Below are positions 1 to 10,428 of a stretch of 64,000 nucleotides of DNA, piece by piece. The notes beneath the pieces were generated by a model. It did not search any database and was not told the origin of the DNA. It saw only the letters and a program-made list of their open reading frames with translations. Each line of letters opens with the position of its first letter. The stretch's first letter is position 1. The translations under genes were made by a program, and so were the position numbers. This DNA comes from UBA2040 sp041751955 (GTDB lineage: Bacteria > Bacteroidota > Bacteroidia > Flavobacteriales_D > Crocinitomicaceae), in contig JBGSIB010000050.1 in assembly GCA_041751955.1 (NCBI GenBank), forward strand, positions 1-64,000, given 5' to 3'.

Positions 1-3000
1 GATTCAGCTTATATCGTCGTTACGGTAAGTCCAGTTGTGGATGAGCCAAATGTGGCACCGATTGCTGTAGATGACTTGGTAAGTATCCCTGAGGATTCAC
101 CAACAGTTACGATTTCAGTATTGACAAATGATTCAGATCCAAATGGTGACGCCATTAGTAATCCAACTATACTTGCTGGTCCGGGCTTTGGTCCAAACAA
201 TGGAACAGCTACACCAAATCCAGATGGAACAATAGATTACACGCCAAATCCAAACTTCATTGGAACCGATACATTTACGTATGTCATCTGTGATAATGGT
301 TCCCCAGTTTTGTGTGATACAGCGAATGTAATCATCAACGTTTATCCAGCGAACGATGCACCGACAACCAATCCAGTGACGGTTGTTACACCAATTGGAA
401 CACCAGTACCAGTGAACGTAGGAGCAGGAACTTCTGATCCTGAGAATAATCCATTGACGTATACGTCATACGGTCCAGCTTCTGAGCCATTGACACAAAT
501 TTCCATAACAGGAACTGGAGCAATCGTGGTAACACCTCCTCCAGGCTTTGGCCCAGGAACGATAACGATTCCTTTCACAGTTTGTGATTTGAGTCCTTAT
601 GCAGTGAATGTATTGTGTGATTCAGATACAATTTTTGTGGTAGTAGTTGACACAACAGGTCCGGGTAACAACCCACCAGTTGCGAATACAGATCAAGCAA
701 CAGTTGTTGTAGGAACACCATTAGTTGTTATCAATCCATTAGCGAATGATTTCGATGCAGATGGCGATACACTGAATGTTACGATACCGAATGGTTTTAC
801 ACCAAACGGAACATTTACAGTTATTGGGCCGAATGGAATCGTAAATTACGTTCCCAATCCAGGATTCACAGGTCAAGACTCTGTTTTATATGTGATATGC
901 GATACAGGTTCACCAATTGAATGCGATTCTGCTTACATCGTCGTTACGGTTAGTCCGGTTGTGGATGAGCCAAATGTTGCACCGATTGCTGTAGATGATG
1001 ATGCAACAATTAACGAAGACTCACCAGGAATTGATATTGCTGTATTGATAAATGATTCAGACCCAGATGGCAATACAATTGGTAATCCGACAGTTGTTAT
1101 AGGCCCAGGATTTGGTCCTACTTTAGGAACAGCAACACCAAACCCAGATGGAACAATTAACTATGTGCCCTTTCCAGGAACGAGCGGTGTGGACACATTC
1201 ACGTATGTGATTTGTGACAATGGAGTTCCAGTGCTTTGTGATACGGCTGATGTCATTGTGACAATTGTGCCGAATAACTTGCCGCCAGTTGCAGTTAATG
1301 ATAACTTAGCAACGAATGAAGATACTGCATTACCAATTACTATTCTTGGGAATGATAGCGATCCTGATGGCACTCTTGATATTTCAAGTGTCGATTTAGA
1401 TCCGACCACCCCTGGTATTCAGGATAGCGTTTGTAATTCGTCAGGGTGTTGGGTTTACGATCCAATTACTGGAGTTTTAGTTTTCACTCCAGTGCAGGAT
1501 TCGTGTGCATACAATGGTACAATTAGCTATACGGTTAACGATAACCTGGGGCTTACTTCCAATGTAGCAACGGTATCTGTTTTTGTTCTTTGTGTAAACG
1601 ATGCACCAGTTGCGTTGGGTGATTCATTGGTAACATTTGAAGATGTGGCTATCACTGTGGACTTAGAATTGTTGACTGATGATATCGACGATTTCGTTGA
1701 CCCAGCGACCTACGATTTGATTCCAGGTTCTGGAGGATTTGACAATACTTTAGTCAATGCGGATGGAACTTGGTTTGTTAATCCAACTGGATTATTGACA
1801 TTCACTCCAGCAGCAGATTCTTGTAATTATGATGCTGTTTTGACATATACTGTTAATGATATCAATGGATTGACATCAAATGTTGCAACAATTGTGATTA
1901 GCGTTCTTTGTGTAAACGATGGACCAACAACATCACCGTTAACAGTTATTACTCAGATGGATTCACCAATTGGAGCAAACGTGGCAGCAGGTTCTTCTGA
2001 CCCTGAGAATAATCCATTAACATATACGTATGACTTGACATTGGTGCCAGTTGATGTTACAATAGACACGACGGTAGGAAATGGAGTTATCAATGTTATT
2101 CCAAGCAACGGTTATACGGGAACTTTCCCTATACCTTTCACGGTTTGCGATTCAAGTGCATATCCAGTTACTTCAATTTGTGTGACGGATACAATATTTG
2201 TAATTGTCATAGACACAACTGGTCCAGGAAATAATAATCCTGTTGCAAATAATGACCAAGCGACGATTCCAAGTGGAGGAAGTGCCACAATCAATCCATT
2301 AGCGAATGATTATGATGTAGACGGAGATCCTTTGAACATTTCAATTGCGAACCCTGTTACGCCAAACGGTACATTTACCGTGGTGACTCCAGGTGGACCA
2401 GTTACGTATGTTCCTAACCCAGGTTTCACAGGTGTGGATTCTGTCCTTTACGTGATTTGCGATACGGCAACAGTGCCAGGTCCTTTATGTGATTCAGCGT
2501 GGATTTTTGTAACGGTGAGTCCTATGTTGGATACGAATAACGTACCTCCAGTTGCGACAGATGATTATGTGACAACAACAGAGGATACACCAATAACGAA
2601 TATTCCTATCCTTGGAAATGATTCAGATCCAAACGGTGATCCATTAGGTATACCATATATTGTTTATGGTCCTGGATTTGATCCATTGGGTTCACCAAAT
2701 ATCAATCCTGATGGAACAATGTATTACGATCCTCCATTTGGATATATAGGAAATGATACGGTTACTTACGTAATATGTGACTTGAACGGAAATCCACTTT
2801 GTGATACGGCGCAAGTAATCATTACCATTTTGCCAGGAAACGATGGTCCTTCGACTACAGATATCACTGTGATAACATCAGTCGATATTCCAGTAGGAGT
2901 TAACACGGCAGCAGGTTCTTCTGATCCTGAAAACAATCCGTTAACGTTCACTTACGATTTCACAGATCCTTCTATTCCTATTGGAACGCAGTTTGACTCT

Positions 3001-3780
3001 ACTGGAACAGGCACATTTACCATAACACCTGCTCCTGGATTCACAGGCACATTCACGATACCTTTCACTGTTTGTGATTCAAGTATCTATGCGCCGAACA
3101 TTTTGTGTACAACAGGCACAATTACTGTAATTGTGGTCGATACAACAGGTGGAAATAATGAAGACCCAATCGCGAATAACGATTTGGTAACAACACCTCA
3201 AAATACACCAATCATTGTCAATCCGCTTGGAAATGACTTTGATGCTGAAGGTGATACTTTGTTTATTACAATAGCCACAACTAACGTTTCTAATGGAACA
3301 CCAGTTTTGAATACGGATGGTACGATTTTATATGTTCCGAATCCAACATTTACTGGATTAGACTCTGTGCTTTACGTGATTTGTGATAACATACCAGGTA
3401 ACAACTGTGATTCAGCTTACATCTACATTACGGTAAGTCCAGTAGTTGATACTCCGAATGTTGCACCAAGTGCTGCGGACGATTATGCTTACACGACAAT
3501 TGGTGTTCCAGTCACGTATCCAGTAGTGAACAACGATTCAGATCCAAACGGAAATGGATTGGGTGATCCAATAATTGTTGCAGGTGGTTCAAATGGAACA
3601 GGTACAGTAATTCTGGGTACACCAACAAGTTTACCTCAGATTACTTACACTCCGACAAATCCAACTTGGTTTGGTATAGATACCATTACTTATGTGATTT
3701 GTGACAATGGTATTCCAACCTTATGTGATACAGCCTTGTATATTATTACTGTGATTAATCCGAACTCACCACCAACAAAT
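1..3780 (+). repeat. Cadherin-like coding repeats with a 924-bp higher-order period
   Basis: The stretch starting at base 1 (GATTCAGCTTATATCGTCGT) returns at base 925 with only scattered silent changes, a period of 308 codons made of three different ~100-residue domains. Later copies near 2,490 and 3,410 are more diverged. This indicates growth by duplication of a three-domain unit. Confidence 0.75.
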
Positions 3781-5664
3781 GGTAATGAGACACTTTCAGT
3801 ATCAAAATGTGATACATTGAGAGATATTAATCTAATTGCGAATAACACTGATCCTGATTTGGATTCAATGGTTGTTACAGGTTTGCCAGCAGTGTCTTCT
3901 TCAACGATGGGTGGAACAGTTCTATTCAGCTTTGGAACAGGATTCTTAACGTACATTCCTCCTACAAATTATGTGGGTGCGGATACTATCATCTACACAG
4001 TTTGCGACACATTTGTGCCAGCAGGTTGTGTTCAAGATACCATTTTCATTCTGGTTCTTCCAGACAACGATTGTGATGGCATTGCAGACCCAGATGATAT
4101 TGATGATGACAATGATGGTATTCCAGATATAGTTGAATGTGCTACTGCAAATGGAGCATGTGATACTGATGGTGATGGTATTCCAGATTACTTCGATTTA
4201 GATTCTGACAATGATGGTATTCCAGATATCGTTGAATCTGGAGGTGGTCAATGGGATGCAAATGGCGACGGAATAATTGATAGCATGATTGATGTCGATA
4301 ACGACGGATTAATGGATGTTGCCGATCCTGATGCAGGTGGTATTGCCAATCCAAACGCAGATACTGATAATGATGGTCGTCCTGACTTCCAAGATTTGGA
4401 TTCGGATGATGATGGAATCAGTGACGTTAATGAGTCTGGAGGATTAGATGCTGACCATGATGGTTTATTGGATACGTGGGTTGATGCCAACAATGATGGT
4501 ATGGACGATACACAATCTATCTCAAATCCATTGGATACAGATTTAGATGGAGTACCAAATTATATCGACTTGGATTCTGATAACGATGGAATATCTGATG
4601 TTCTTGAATCAGGTCAACTGGATGCCAATGGCGACGGTCAGATTGATGCGAATGCAGATGTCAATAATGACGGTTTAGCGGACTCACAAGTTGGTGTGTT
4701 TGCCCAAGACTATGATGGTGATGGTATACCGAATCATATCGATCTTGATTCTGACAACGATGCGATTCCAGATGTTATTGAAAATGGATACGCGGATACA
4801 GATCACGACGGATTGGTTGACAATTATACTGACTCAAATAACAACGGGTGGGATGATTCTTCGGAAGGAACCCCATTGGTGAATTCTGATACAGATTTAT
4901 TGCCAGATTACCTAGACCTTGATTCTGATCAAGACGGTATTCCAGATGTAGTTGAAGGAGGTCATGCTGATGTAAATATGGATGGTATCCACGATAACCC
5001 TACGGATGTGAATAACAACGGATGGGGTGATGATGCAGAAGGTGATGACATTGCAGATACAGATGCAGATGGTACCTATGATTATTTAGACGATGATTCG
5101 GATGACGATGGTTGTTTGGACGTTGCTGAAGGTGGATTTGTAGACGCTGACTTTGATGGAGTTATTGACAACTTTACAGATGTTGACAATGATGGATGGG
5201 ATGATAATGGTTTCGGTTGGACGGTTCCTGATACTGACGCGGACGGTACTTTCGATTTCATAGATCTCGATTCAGATAACGACGGTAAACCAGATCAATT
5301 AGAATGTGGTTTAGACTGTGATAATGATGGAGTTCCGGACAACTTGGATCCAGACGCATGTTTGGAAACACTTGAAATACCAGACGGATTTACTCCGAAC
5401 GGTGATGGTTCAAATGATAAATTCGAAATACCAGGAATTGAACGATTCCCAGGAAATGAGTTAGTCATCTACAACCGTTGGGGTAATGTGGTTTACAGTG
5501 TTACTGATTACAACAACGACTGGACAGGAACAACGAACAGTAGCTTGGTCATTGGAGGTGGAGAAAATCTTCCTACAGGAACTTACTATTATGTCTTCGA
5601 TACGAAAGATCAAAACTTCGGAGATGGAGGAGTAGTTACAGGATTCATATACATTCAGAGATAA
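1..5664 (+). CDS. Giant repeat adhesin with type B (gliding motility) T9SS sorting domain, 5' end missing
   Basis: The reading frame is already open at base 1, so this is the last ~1,890 codons of a larger surface protein. It has three parts. Nucleotides 1-4050 encode about 13 cadherin/tandem-95-like repeats of ~95-105 residues, each opening with motifs such as PNVAPIAVDD or NNPVANNDQA and containing NDSDPNGD and YVICDNG. Nucleotides ~4060-5360 encode many thrombospondin type 3-like Ca2+-binding repeats (DDDNDGIPD, DLDSDNDG). The last ~90 residues form the gliding-motility C-terminal domain (PDGFTPNGDGSND, YNRWGNVVY), which sends the protein through T9SS to the cell surface. PorP/SprF and PorE-like genes follow directly, the usual partners of such type B cargo. 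A role in adhesion is inferred from the family; the ligand is unknown. Confidence 0.93.
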   Translation, partial: DSAYIVVTVSPVVDEPNVAPIAVDDLVSIPEDSPTVTISVLTNDSDPNGDAISNPTILAGPGFGPNNGTATPNPDGTIDYTPNPNFIGTDTFTYVICDNGSPVLCDTANVIINVYPANDAPTTNPVTVVTPIGTPVPVNVGAGTSDPENNPLTYTSYGPASEPLTQISITGTGAIVVTPPPGFGPGTITIPFTVCDLSPYAVNVLCDSDTIFVVVVDTTGPGNNPPVANTDQATVVVGTPLVVINPLANDFDADGDTLNVTIPNGFTPNGTFTVIGPNGIVNYVPNPGFTGQDSVLYVICDTGSPIECDSAYIVVTVSPVVDEPNVAPIAVDDDATINEDSPGIDIAVLINDSDPDGNTIGNPTVVIGPGFGPTLGTATPNPDGTINYVPFPGTSGVDTFTYVICDNGVPVLCDTADVIVTIVPNNLPPVAVNDNLATNEDTALPITILGNDSDPDGTLDISSVDLDPTTPGIQDSVCNSSGCWVYDPITGVLVFTPVQDSCAYNGTISYTVNDNLGLTSNVATVSVFVLCVNDAPVALGDSLVTFEDVAITVDLELLTDDIDDFVDPATYDLIPGSGGFDNTLVNADGTWFVNPTGLLTFTPAADSCNYDAVLTYTVNDINGLTSNVATIVISVLCVNDGPTTSPLTVITQMDSPIGANVAAGSSDPENNPLTYTYDLTLVPVDVTIDTTVGNGVINVIPSNGYTGTFPIPFTVCDSSAYPVTSICVTDTIFVIVIDTTGPGNNNPVANNDQATIPSGGSATINPLANDYDVDGDPLNISIANPVTPNGTFTVVTPGGPVTYVPNPGFTGVDSVLYVICDTATVPGPLCDSAWIFVTVSPMLDTNNVPPVATDDYVTTTEDTPITNIPILGNDSDPNGDPLGIPYIVYGPGFDPLGSPNINPDGTMYYDPPFGYIGNDTVTYVICDLNGNPLCDTAQVIITILPGNDGPSTTDITVITSVDIPVGVNTAAGSSDPENNPLTFTYDFTDPSIPIGTQFDSTGTGTFTITPAPGFTGTFTIPFTVCDSSIYAPNILCTTGTITVIVVDTTGGNNEDPIANNDLVTTPQNTPIIVNPLGNDFDAEGDTLFITIATTNVSNGTPVLNTDGTILYVPNPTFTGLDSVLYVICDNIPGNNCDSAYIYITVSPVVDTPNVAPSAADDYAYTTIGVPVTYPVVNNDSDPNGNGLGDPIIVAGGSNGTGTVILGTPTSLPQITYTPTNPTWFGIDTITYVICDNGIPTLCDTALYIITVINPNSPPTNGNETLSVSKCDTLRDINLIANNTDPDLDSMVVTGLPAVSSSTMGGTVLFSFGTGFLTYIPPTNYVGADTIIYTVCDTFVPAGCVQDTIFILVLPDNDCDGIADPDDIDDDNDGIPDIVECATANGACDTDGDGIPDYFDLDSDNDGIPDIVESGGGQWDANGDGIIDSMIDVDNDGLMDVADPDAGGIANPNADTDNDGRPDFQDLDSDDDGISDVNESGGLDADHDGLLDTWVDANNDGMDDTQSISNPLDTDLDGVPNYIDLDSDNDGISDVLESGQLDANGDGQIDANADVNNDGLADSQVGVFAQDYDGDGIPNHIDLDSDNDAIPDVIENGYADTDHDGLVDNYTDSNNNGWDDSSEGTPLVNSDTDLLPDYLDLDSDQDGIPDVVEGGHADVNMDGIHDNPTDVNNNGWGDDAEGDDIADTDADGTYDYLDDDSDDDGCLDVAEGGFVDADFDGVIDNFTDVDNDGWDDNGFGWTVPDTDADGTFDFIDLDSDNDGKPDQLECGLDCDNDGVPDNLDPDACLETLEIPDGFTPNGDGSNDKFEIPGIERFPGNELVIYNRWGNVVYSVTDYNNDWTGTTNSSLVIGGGENLPTGTYYYVFDTKDQNFGDGGVVTGFIYIQR

Positions 5665-5724
5665 TAACAAAGAGTAATGAGTACCCGACTATAGGGTTGG
5701 GTGCTCTATATAAAACAAAGAAAT

Positions 5725-6645
5725 ATGAAAGCAAAAATGAAACATATTGTTCTAGGCGCCTTCCTTAGCATCACTGGTTTGTCCTTTGGTCAACAGGAGC
5801 CTCATTTTACGCAGTATTTTGATAATACACTTTATGTCAATCCTGCTTATGCTGGCAGTAAAGGAATTATGAATGCTTCACTTCTTCACAGAGAACAATG
5901 GGTTGGGTTCAAAGGAAGACCTCGGTCTACATCTTTTAGCATTCAAACACCATTGAAATATGAGTCTTTGGGTTTAGGTGTGACTTTTGTCAATGATGTA
6001 ATTGGGCCTTTAACGCAAACCATGGGATACGTAGATTTGTCTTATTCATTAAAGTTTAAGAACAATAATGGCAAATTGGCTTTTGGTGTTAAAGCGGGAG
6101 CTAATTTGATAAACATTGGTTTGACTTCTTTGCAAACGACGGATGAAAACGATCCTTTGTTTCTGTCAAATGTGAGAAACAGAATTAATCCAAATATTGG
6201 TGTGGGTATTTACTACCACTTTCCCAGATTCTTTATTGGTGCGAGTACACCGAAAATCTTGGAGCGTTCATATGATCCGTTGGATCCAGACCATTTGGAA
6301 CAAAGACACTTTTTTGCCATTACAGGAGCTGTTTTCAATATGAACAAACTTTGGAAATTACGTCCAACGGCTCAGTTTAAATTCACCGCAAATGCTCCAT
6401 TTAGCTTGGATGTGAGTGCTGCGGCTATTTACAACGACAAATTCTATATCGGTGCGATGTATCGTTTAGAGGCAGCAGCTGGCGCATTTGTACAGTATCA
6501 AATCTCTCCACAGTTTAAAGCTGGGTTTGCTACTGATTTTGGTACTCAAAAAATTCGAAATTATAACGATGGAACTTTTGAAGTGATGTTGTCTTATGAC
6601 TTCTATTACAAAACTTCAGGTATCCGTTCTCCACGTTATTTTTAA
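5725..6645 (+). CDS. PorP/SprF family type IX secretion outer membrane protein
   Basis: A protein of 306 residues with an N-terminal signal peptide (MKAKMKHIVLGAFLSITG, cleaved near SFGQQ) followed by the family signature EPHFTQYFDNTLYVNPAYAG. The remainder is a predicted outer membrane beta-barrel ending in aromatic residues. PorP/SprF proteins anchor or export particular T9SS cargo; lying between a type B sorting-domain adhesin and a PorE-like protein, this copy most likely serves that adhesin (inference from context). An upstream in-frame GTG at 5701 would put charged residues before the signal peptide, so ATG 5725 is preferred. The next gene begins 10 bases after the stop, suggesting an operon. 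Confidence 0.93.
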   Translation: MKAKMKHIVLGAFLSITGLSFGQQEPHFTQYFDNTLYVNPAYAGSKGIMNASLLHREQWVGFKGRPRSTSFSIQTPLKYESLGLGVTFVNDVIGPLTQTMGYVDLSYSLKFKNNNGKLAFGVKAGANLINIGLTSLQTTDENDPLFLSNVRNRINPNIGVGIYYHFPRFFIGASTPKILERSYDPLDPDHLEQRHFFAITGAVFNMNKLWKLRPTAQFKFTANAPFSLDVSAAAIYNDKFYIGAMYRLEAAAGAFVQYQISPQFKAGFATDFGTQKIRNYNDGTFEVMLSYDFYYKTSGIRSPRYF

Positions 6646-6655
6646 TAGTTGAAAA

Positions 6656-8917
6656 ATGAAAAAAGTATTATTCATATTATTGTGTGTTGCATATTCTCAC
6701 ATTAGTTTTGCGCAACGAGGTGTATTAAAAACTGCCGATACCTACTACGAACAAATAGCATATGCATTGGCAGCGGATAACTACGAAAAATTGCGTGGCT
6801 CCAAACAGGAAACTCCTCAACTTTTAGCACGTTTAGCCAATTGTTATTACCAAATTGGAGATACAAAAAAAGCTGAAGAAGTTTATAACTTGATGATCAA
6901 TGATCCTTCTGCAAACTATGAGGACATTTATCGTTTTGCCATGACTTTGAAAGAAAACGAAAAGTATGGTGAGTCTGAAGAATGGCTGAACAAATTTATT
7001 GCTCTTCAACAGTCTGACGTTCGTTCAGAAGAATACAAGGATAACATCAATTACCTGGAAGATTTGCGTGCCATTCCAGAACGTTTCGAAATTAAAAATT
7101 TGGATGTCAATACAGATAAAACTGATTTCGGTGGCTATTATAACCCAAACAATCGAGAAATAATATTTATTTCTAACAGAGCTTGGGAAGGTGTTGTTCA
7201 AAGAGATTGGGCAGGAAACGATATGCCATTCTTAGATATTTTTAAGGGTACGGTAGGTGGAAACATGCAAATTGAAGATACCAAAAAGTTTTCAAAACGC
7301 GTGAATACTAAATACCATGAAGGTCCAGTAGCTTTTTCTCCAAATGGAAGACGCGTTTTCTTTACCCGAAATAATTTAGGTGTCAAAGGACGCCATAAGT
7401 ATGATGATAAAGGTATCCAAAACTTGAAAATGTATTATGCGGATGTTGATGCAGATGGAAACTGGGTGAACATTAAAGAGGTTCCGTATAATAGTCAGGG
7501 ATTCTCTGTTGGTCATCCAACTATTTCGAAGGATGGTGAAACTATGTATTTCACGTCTGATATGCCAGGTGGATTTGGTGGAGCCGATATTTATAAAGCA
7601 ACTATTTCAGACGGATTGGAGGATGTAGCCTTTGGTACACCAATCAATTTAGGAAATAAAGTTAATACTGAAGGACAAGAAATGTTCCCATGGATTGATC
7701 TTGAAACCGATAACTTATTCTTTGCGTCGGATGGTCATCCAGGATTTGGAGGATTGGACGTCTTCGTTGTCCAAAATATTGCTGAATCTAAGAAATTGGA
7801 ATCTGAGAATTTAGGTGCACCAATCAATGGAAACCGTGATGATTTTGCTTTTATCATGAATCCGGATAGTGAAACAGGTTATTTCTCCTCCAATCGAAAA
7901 GGTGGACACGGCGATGATGATATTTATTCATTCATTCAGTTGGAACCATTAAAGAAACAATTGACGATTTGTGGTTTGATTACAGATCAGCGAACAAATG
8001 CCATTCTTCCCGGAGCAACCGTGGATTTGAAAGATGACCAAGGAAACTTAATAGCTCAAACGGTTGCGGATGATGATGCAAAATATTGTTTCCCTGTTGA
8101 ACGTGAAATGAATTATGTTATTGGTGTTCAAAAACGAGACTACTTCGACAAAAATGAACCTGTTTCAACAATGGGAATTGGAGATGAAGTTTCTGAAATC
8201 AAAAAAGATGTTGCCTTAATGAAAGATCCAGGATTAGGATTGTATGCTCTGGTAACGGATAGACAAACAGGTCAACCTCTGGAAGGTGTTAGCATGAAAA
8301 TTGTTGATTTGGTAACTGGAAAGATTGTAGTTGACGAATTAACTCCAACAACGGGCGATGTAATGAAACCTCTTTTAGAAAACATGGTTGGAGATTGTTT
8401 GAAATATCAAATTATTTTGAAAAAAGATGGTTATCTGGGAAAAACTTTGCCTTTCAATCATTGTATTGATAAACCAGGTTTGATTAGTTTACACCAGAAA
8501 TTGGATTTCACCTTGGTTCCAATAAAAATTGGTGATGACTTAGGAAAAGCTTTGAATATCAATCCAATTTATTTTGATTTAAATAAATCAAATATTCGTC
8601 CGGATGCAGCATTGGAGTTGGCTAAAATTGTTGAAGCAATGAAGGAATATCCAAATATGGAAATTGAATTAGGTTCACACACAGATTGTCGAGCAAGCTA
8701 CGCATACAATGAGAAACTTTCTGATCGTCGTGCGAAATCTTCAGCACAATGGGTAAGAGAGAAAATCACCAATCCGCTCAGAATTTACGGCAAAGGTTAT
8801 GGTGAATCAAAATTGACGAATGGTTGTGCCTGCGAAGGTGATGTCAAATCTACTTGTTCTGAAGAAGAACATCAACTCAATAGACGAACAGAGTTTATCA
8901 TCAAAAAAATAAAATAG
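6656..8917 (+). CDS. PorE-like OmpA family protein (TPR, beta-propeller, regulatory domain, OmpA)
   Basis: A 753-residue exported protein with a signal peptide ending near SFAQRG. Domain order from the sequence: TPR-like helices (about 30-150), PD40/WD40-like propeller blades (about 160-430; FSPNGRRVFFTRN, PTISKDGETMYFTSD, SSNRKGGHGDDDIY), a carboxypeptidase-regulatory-like beta-sandwich (about 440-610) and a C-terminal OmpA peptidoglycan-binding domain (about 635-753; IYFDLNKSNIRPDA, SHTDCRASYAYNEKLSDRRA). This is the architecture described for PorE of the type IX secretion machinery. Unlike lipoprotein members it shows no lipobox cysteine. It probably ties the secretion or adhesin complex to peptidoglycan. 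A strong terminator follows, so the adhesin-PorP-PorE group ends here. Confidence 0.9.
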   Translation: MKKVLFILLCVAYSHISFAQRGVLKTADTYYEQIAYALAADNYEKLRGSKQETPQLLARLANCYYQIGDTKKAEEVYNLMINDPSANYEDIYRFAMTLKENEKYGESEEWLNKFIALQQSDVRSEEYKDNINYLEDLRAIPERFEIKNLDVNTDKTDFGGYYNPNNREIIFISNRAWEGVVQRDWAGNDMPFLDIFKGTVGGNMQIEDTKKFSKRVNTKYHEGPVAFSPNGRRVFFTRNNLGVKGRHKYDDKGIQNLKMYYADVDADGNWVNIKEVPYNSQGFSVGHPTISKDGETMYFTSDMPGGFGGADIYKATISDGLEDVAFGTPINLGNKVNTEGQEMFPWIDLETDNLFFASDGHPGFGGLDVFVVQNIAESKKLESENLGAPINGNRDDFAFIMNPDSETGYFSSNRKGGHGDDDIYSFIQLEPLKKQLTICGLITDQRTNAILPGATVDLKDDQGNLIAQTVADDDAKYCFPVEREMNYVIGVQKRDYFDKNEPVSTMGIGDEVSEIKKDVALMKDPGLGLYALVTDRQTGQPLEGVSMKIVDLVTGKIVVDELTPTTGDVMKPLLENMVGDCLKYQIILKKDGYLGKTLPFNHCIDKPGLISLHQKLDFTLVPIKIGDDLGKALNINPIYFDLNKSNIRPDAALELAKIVEAMKEYPNMEIELGSHTDCRASYAYNEKLSDRRAKSSAQWVREKITNPLRIYGKGYGESKLTNGCACEGDVKSTCSEEEHQLNRRTEFIIKKIK

Positions 8918-8940
8918 TAATTGAACTTAGTTTAACAGAA

Positions 8941-8969
8941 AACCCTCGATATTCTCGAGGGTTTTTTTT
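8941..8969 (+). terminator. Rho-independent terminator after the PorE-like gene
   Basis: A perfect 9-bp stem (AACCCTCGA / TCGAGGGTT) with a 5-base loop is followed by eight T. It lies 23 bases after the PorE-like stop codon and, with flanking A residues, may also serve the convergent gene ending at 8999. Confidence 0.9.
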
Positions 8970-8998
8970 GAAATATCGTTTTGGAATAAAGTTCAATT

Positions 8999-9802
8999 CT
9001 AGAAGCGATAAACATATCCGAATTGAACACCAATATATTTTAAAGGACTAGTATAGAGTTCAGCAATTTTATGGTCATGTAAATTGTTGCTACCCAAATT
9101 GACAAATTGCGTGTTGATGTCGCGACCTTCGCTATCAACTCCACCGTTTGCAGGTGGGTTAGAGGTCATACCATGAACTTCATCTTCCATGTAACGAATG
9201 TTAATGTAGTCGAACGATTTGAAACTGCTCAGATAATTTACACTAAAGAACATTCTGTGGTTGTCTTTAATTTTGGTTCCGCTTATTACTTTATTCATTT
9301 GGATATCCAAGCCTGCTTCTAATCCATAAAGAAATCCATTGTCGCGCTGAACAATTGTATTTTCTAGGGGTTTGCAATCGTCTTCGTCCTGTGGATCTGC
9401 AATATAAATGCGCGACCGCATACTTCCAAAACCGATTTGTGGTGTCAAGTACAATTCCATTCCATCCATCGCATAACGAGTAGAAAAACGGCTTCCTAGC
9501 ATCACTTTGTGAAAATTACTCGAATACGTTACGTTAGTTCGCGTTTGACTTCCATCCATGAATTCGTAGGTTTGCTGCAATGTTCGGTTGGAATATGTAC
9601 CCAAGTTGCCTTTAAGTTCAAGAGCCACAGGTAAACGGCTTTCAGGTGCAAAATAGGCACTCAAACCAAAACCACCAGCAACACTAGCCTTTGGCATTTC
9701 TGATTTCATTGGAATATCTAAAGGAACAAATGCGCCAAATTGATCGGTTTGTCCGATTGTATAACCAGAAAAAAGTAAGAAGAATAGTAGAATTTTTTTC
9801 AT
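8999..9802 (-). CDS. Putative outer membrane beta-barrel protein
   Basis: A 267-residue protein with a clear signal peptide (MKKILLFFLLFSGYTIGQ). Past the signal, alternating hydrophobic/polar segments with many aromatic residues and a final YVYRF (aromatic C-terminus) fit an outer membrane beta-barrel. No specific family is recognised. The open frame extends upstream to a TTG at 9895, but that stretch encodes Cys/His-rich residues unlike a signal peptide, so ATG 9802 is chosen. It is transcribed alone, convergent with the PorE-like gene. Confidence 0.75.
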   Translation of the reverse strand: MKKILLFFLLFSGYTIGQTDQFGAFVPLDIPMKSEMPKASVAGGFGLSAYFAPESRLPVALELKGNLGTYSNRTLQQTYEFMDGSQTRTNVTYSSNFHKVMLGSRFSTRYAMDGMELYLTPQIGFGSMRSRIYIADPQDEDDCKPLENTIVQRDNGFLYGLEAGLDIQMNKVISGTKIKDNHRMFFSVNYLSSFKSFDYINIRYMEDEVHGMTSNPPANGGVDSEGRDINTQFVNLGSNNLHDHKIAELYTSPLKYIGVQFGYVYRF

Positions 9803-9918
9803 GATATAAAGTGTTTGAATTGAATTATTTGCTACAATTTTCATGCCTACTTTATGACAACAACATGCATGTTTTCGAAGATTTGCGAAGTACAAACAAA
9901 ATAGAAAAATTTGCTTTG

Positions 9919-10428
9919 TTATCTCTTTTTCAGAATATTGGTTGTAGAATATCCTTGCACTAAATCAATTACTACAACTTTTCCGCCTAATGCTCGAACT
10001 TCTTTAGAACCTACAATGTATTTTTTAGAAAACTCATCTGTTTCTTCAGGATTATAGTCAGCACCTTTTACCAAGACATCTGGTTGAAGGGTTAAAATCT
10101 CTTTTAAAGGAGTGAAATTTTCAAAAAGAAAAACGGCGTCAACGAATGCAAGCGAAGCAAGCACTATTAGTCTCGCGTCTTCTGGATTAATCGGGCGATC
10201 AGGACTTTTTCCCAAGGACTTTACCGATGCATCCGTGTTCAATGCGACAATTAATTTATCACCCAAATCTGCAGCCTTGGCAAGATAGGTAACATGTCCT
10301 TTGTGGAGTAAATCAAAACAACCATTTGTAAAAACAACTTTTTTTCCAGATTTTTTCCAATTTTCAGAAAGAGCCTGAATCTCATCTAGAGAATGTATTT
10401 TATTGAGTATCTGCTGGAGTTTGGACAT
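9919..10428 (-). CDS. rfaE2: RfaE-like (HldE domain II) nucleotidyltransferase
   Basis: A 169-residue cytidylyltransferase-fold protein with the nucleotide-binding signature TNGCFDLLHKGHVTYL (about residues 34-49, HxGH) and the later STTNILKK segment. By family it adenylylates D-glycero-beta-D-manno-heptose 1-phosphate for LPS inner core synthesis; the kinase half of HldE is absent, as usual in this phylum. The gene starts inside the flippase-like gene (29-base overlap), so it is probably translationally coupled as the last gene of the panC-panD operon. Confidence 0.9.
   Translation of the reverse strand: MSKLQQILNKIHSLDEIQALSENWKKSGKKVVFTNGCFDLLHKGHVTYLAKAADLGDKLIVALNTDASVKSLGKSPDRPINPEDARLIVLASLAFVDAVFLFENFTPLKEILTLQPDVLVKGADYNPEETDEFSKKYIVGSKEVRALGGKVVVIDLVQGYSTTNILKKR

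Noticed and set aside
4142..4882. Frames on both strands inside the thrombospondin type 3 repeats
   Set aside because: Low-complexity shadows of the Asp/Gly-rich repeats.
5701..5724. GTG start for the PorP/SprF gene
   Set aside because: It would place charged residues in front of a perfectly good signal peptide starting at ATG 5725.
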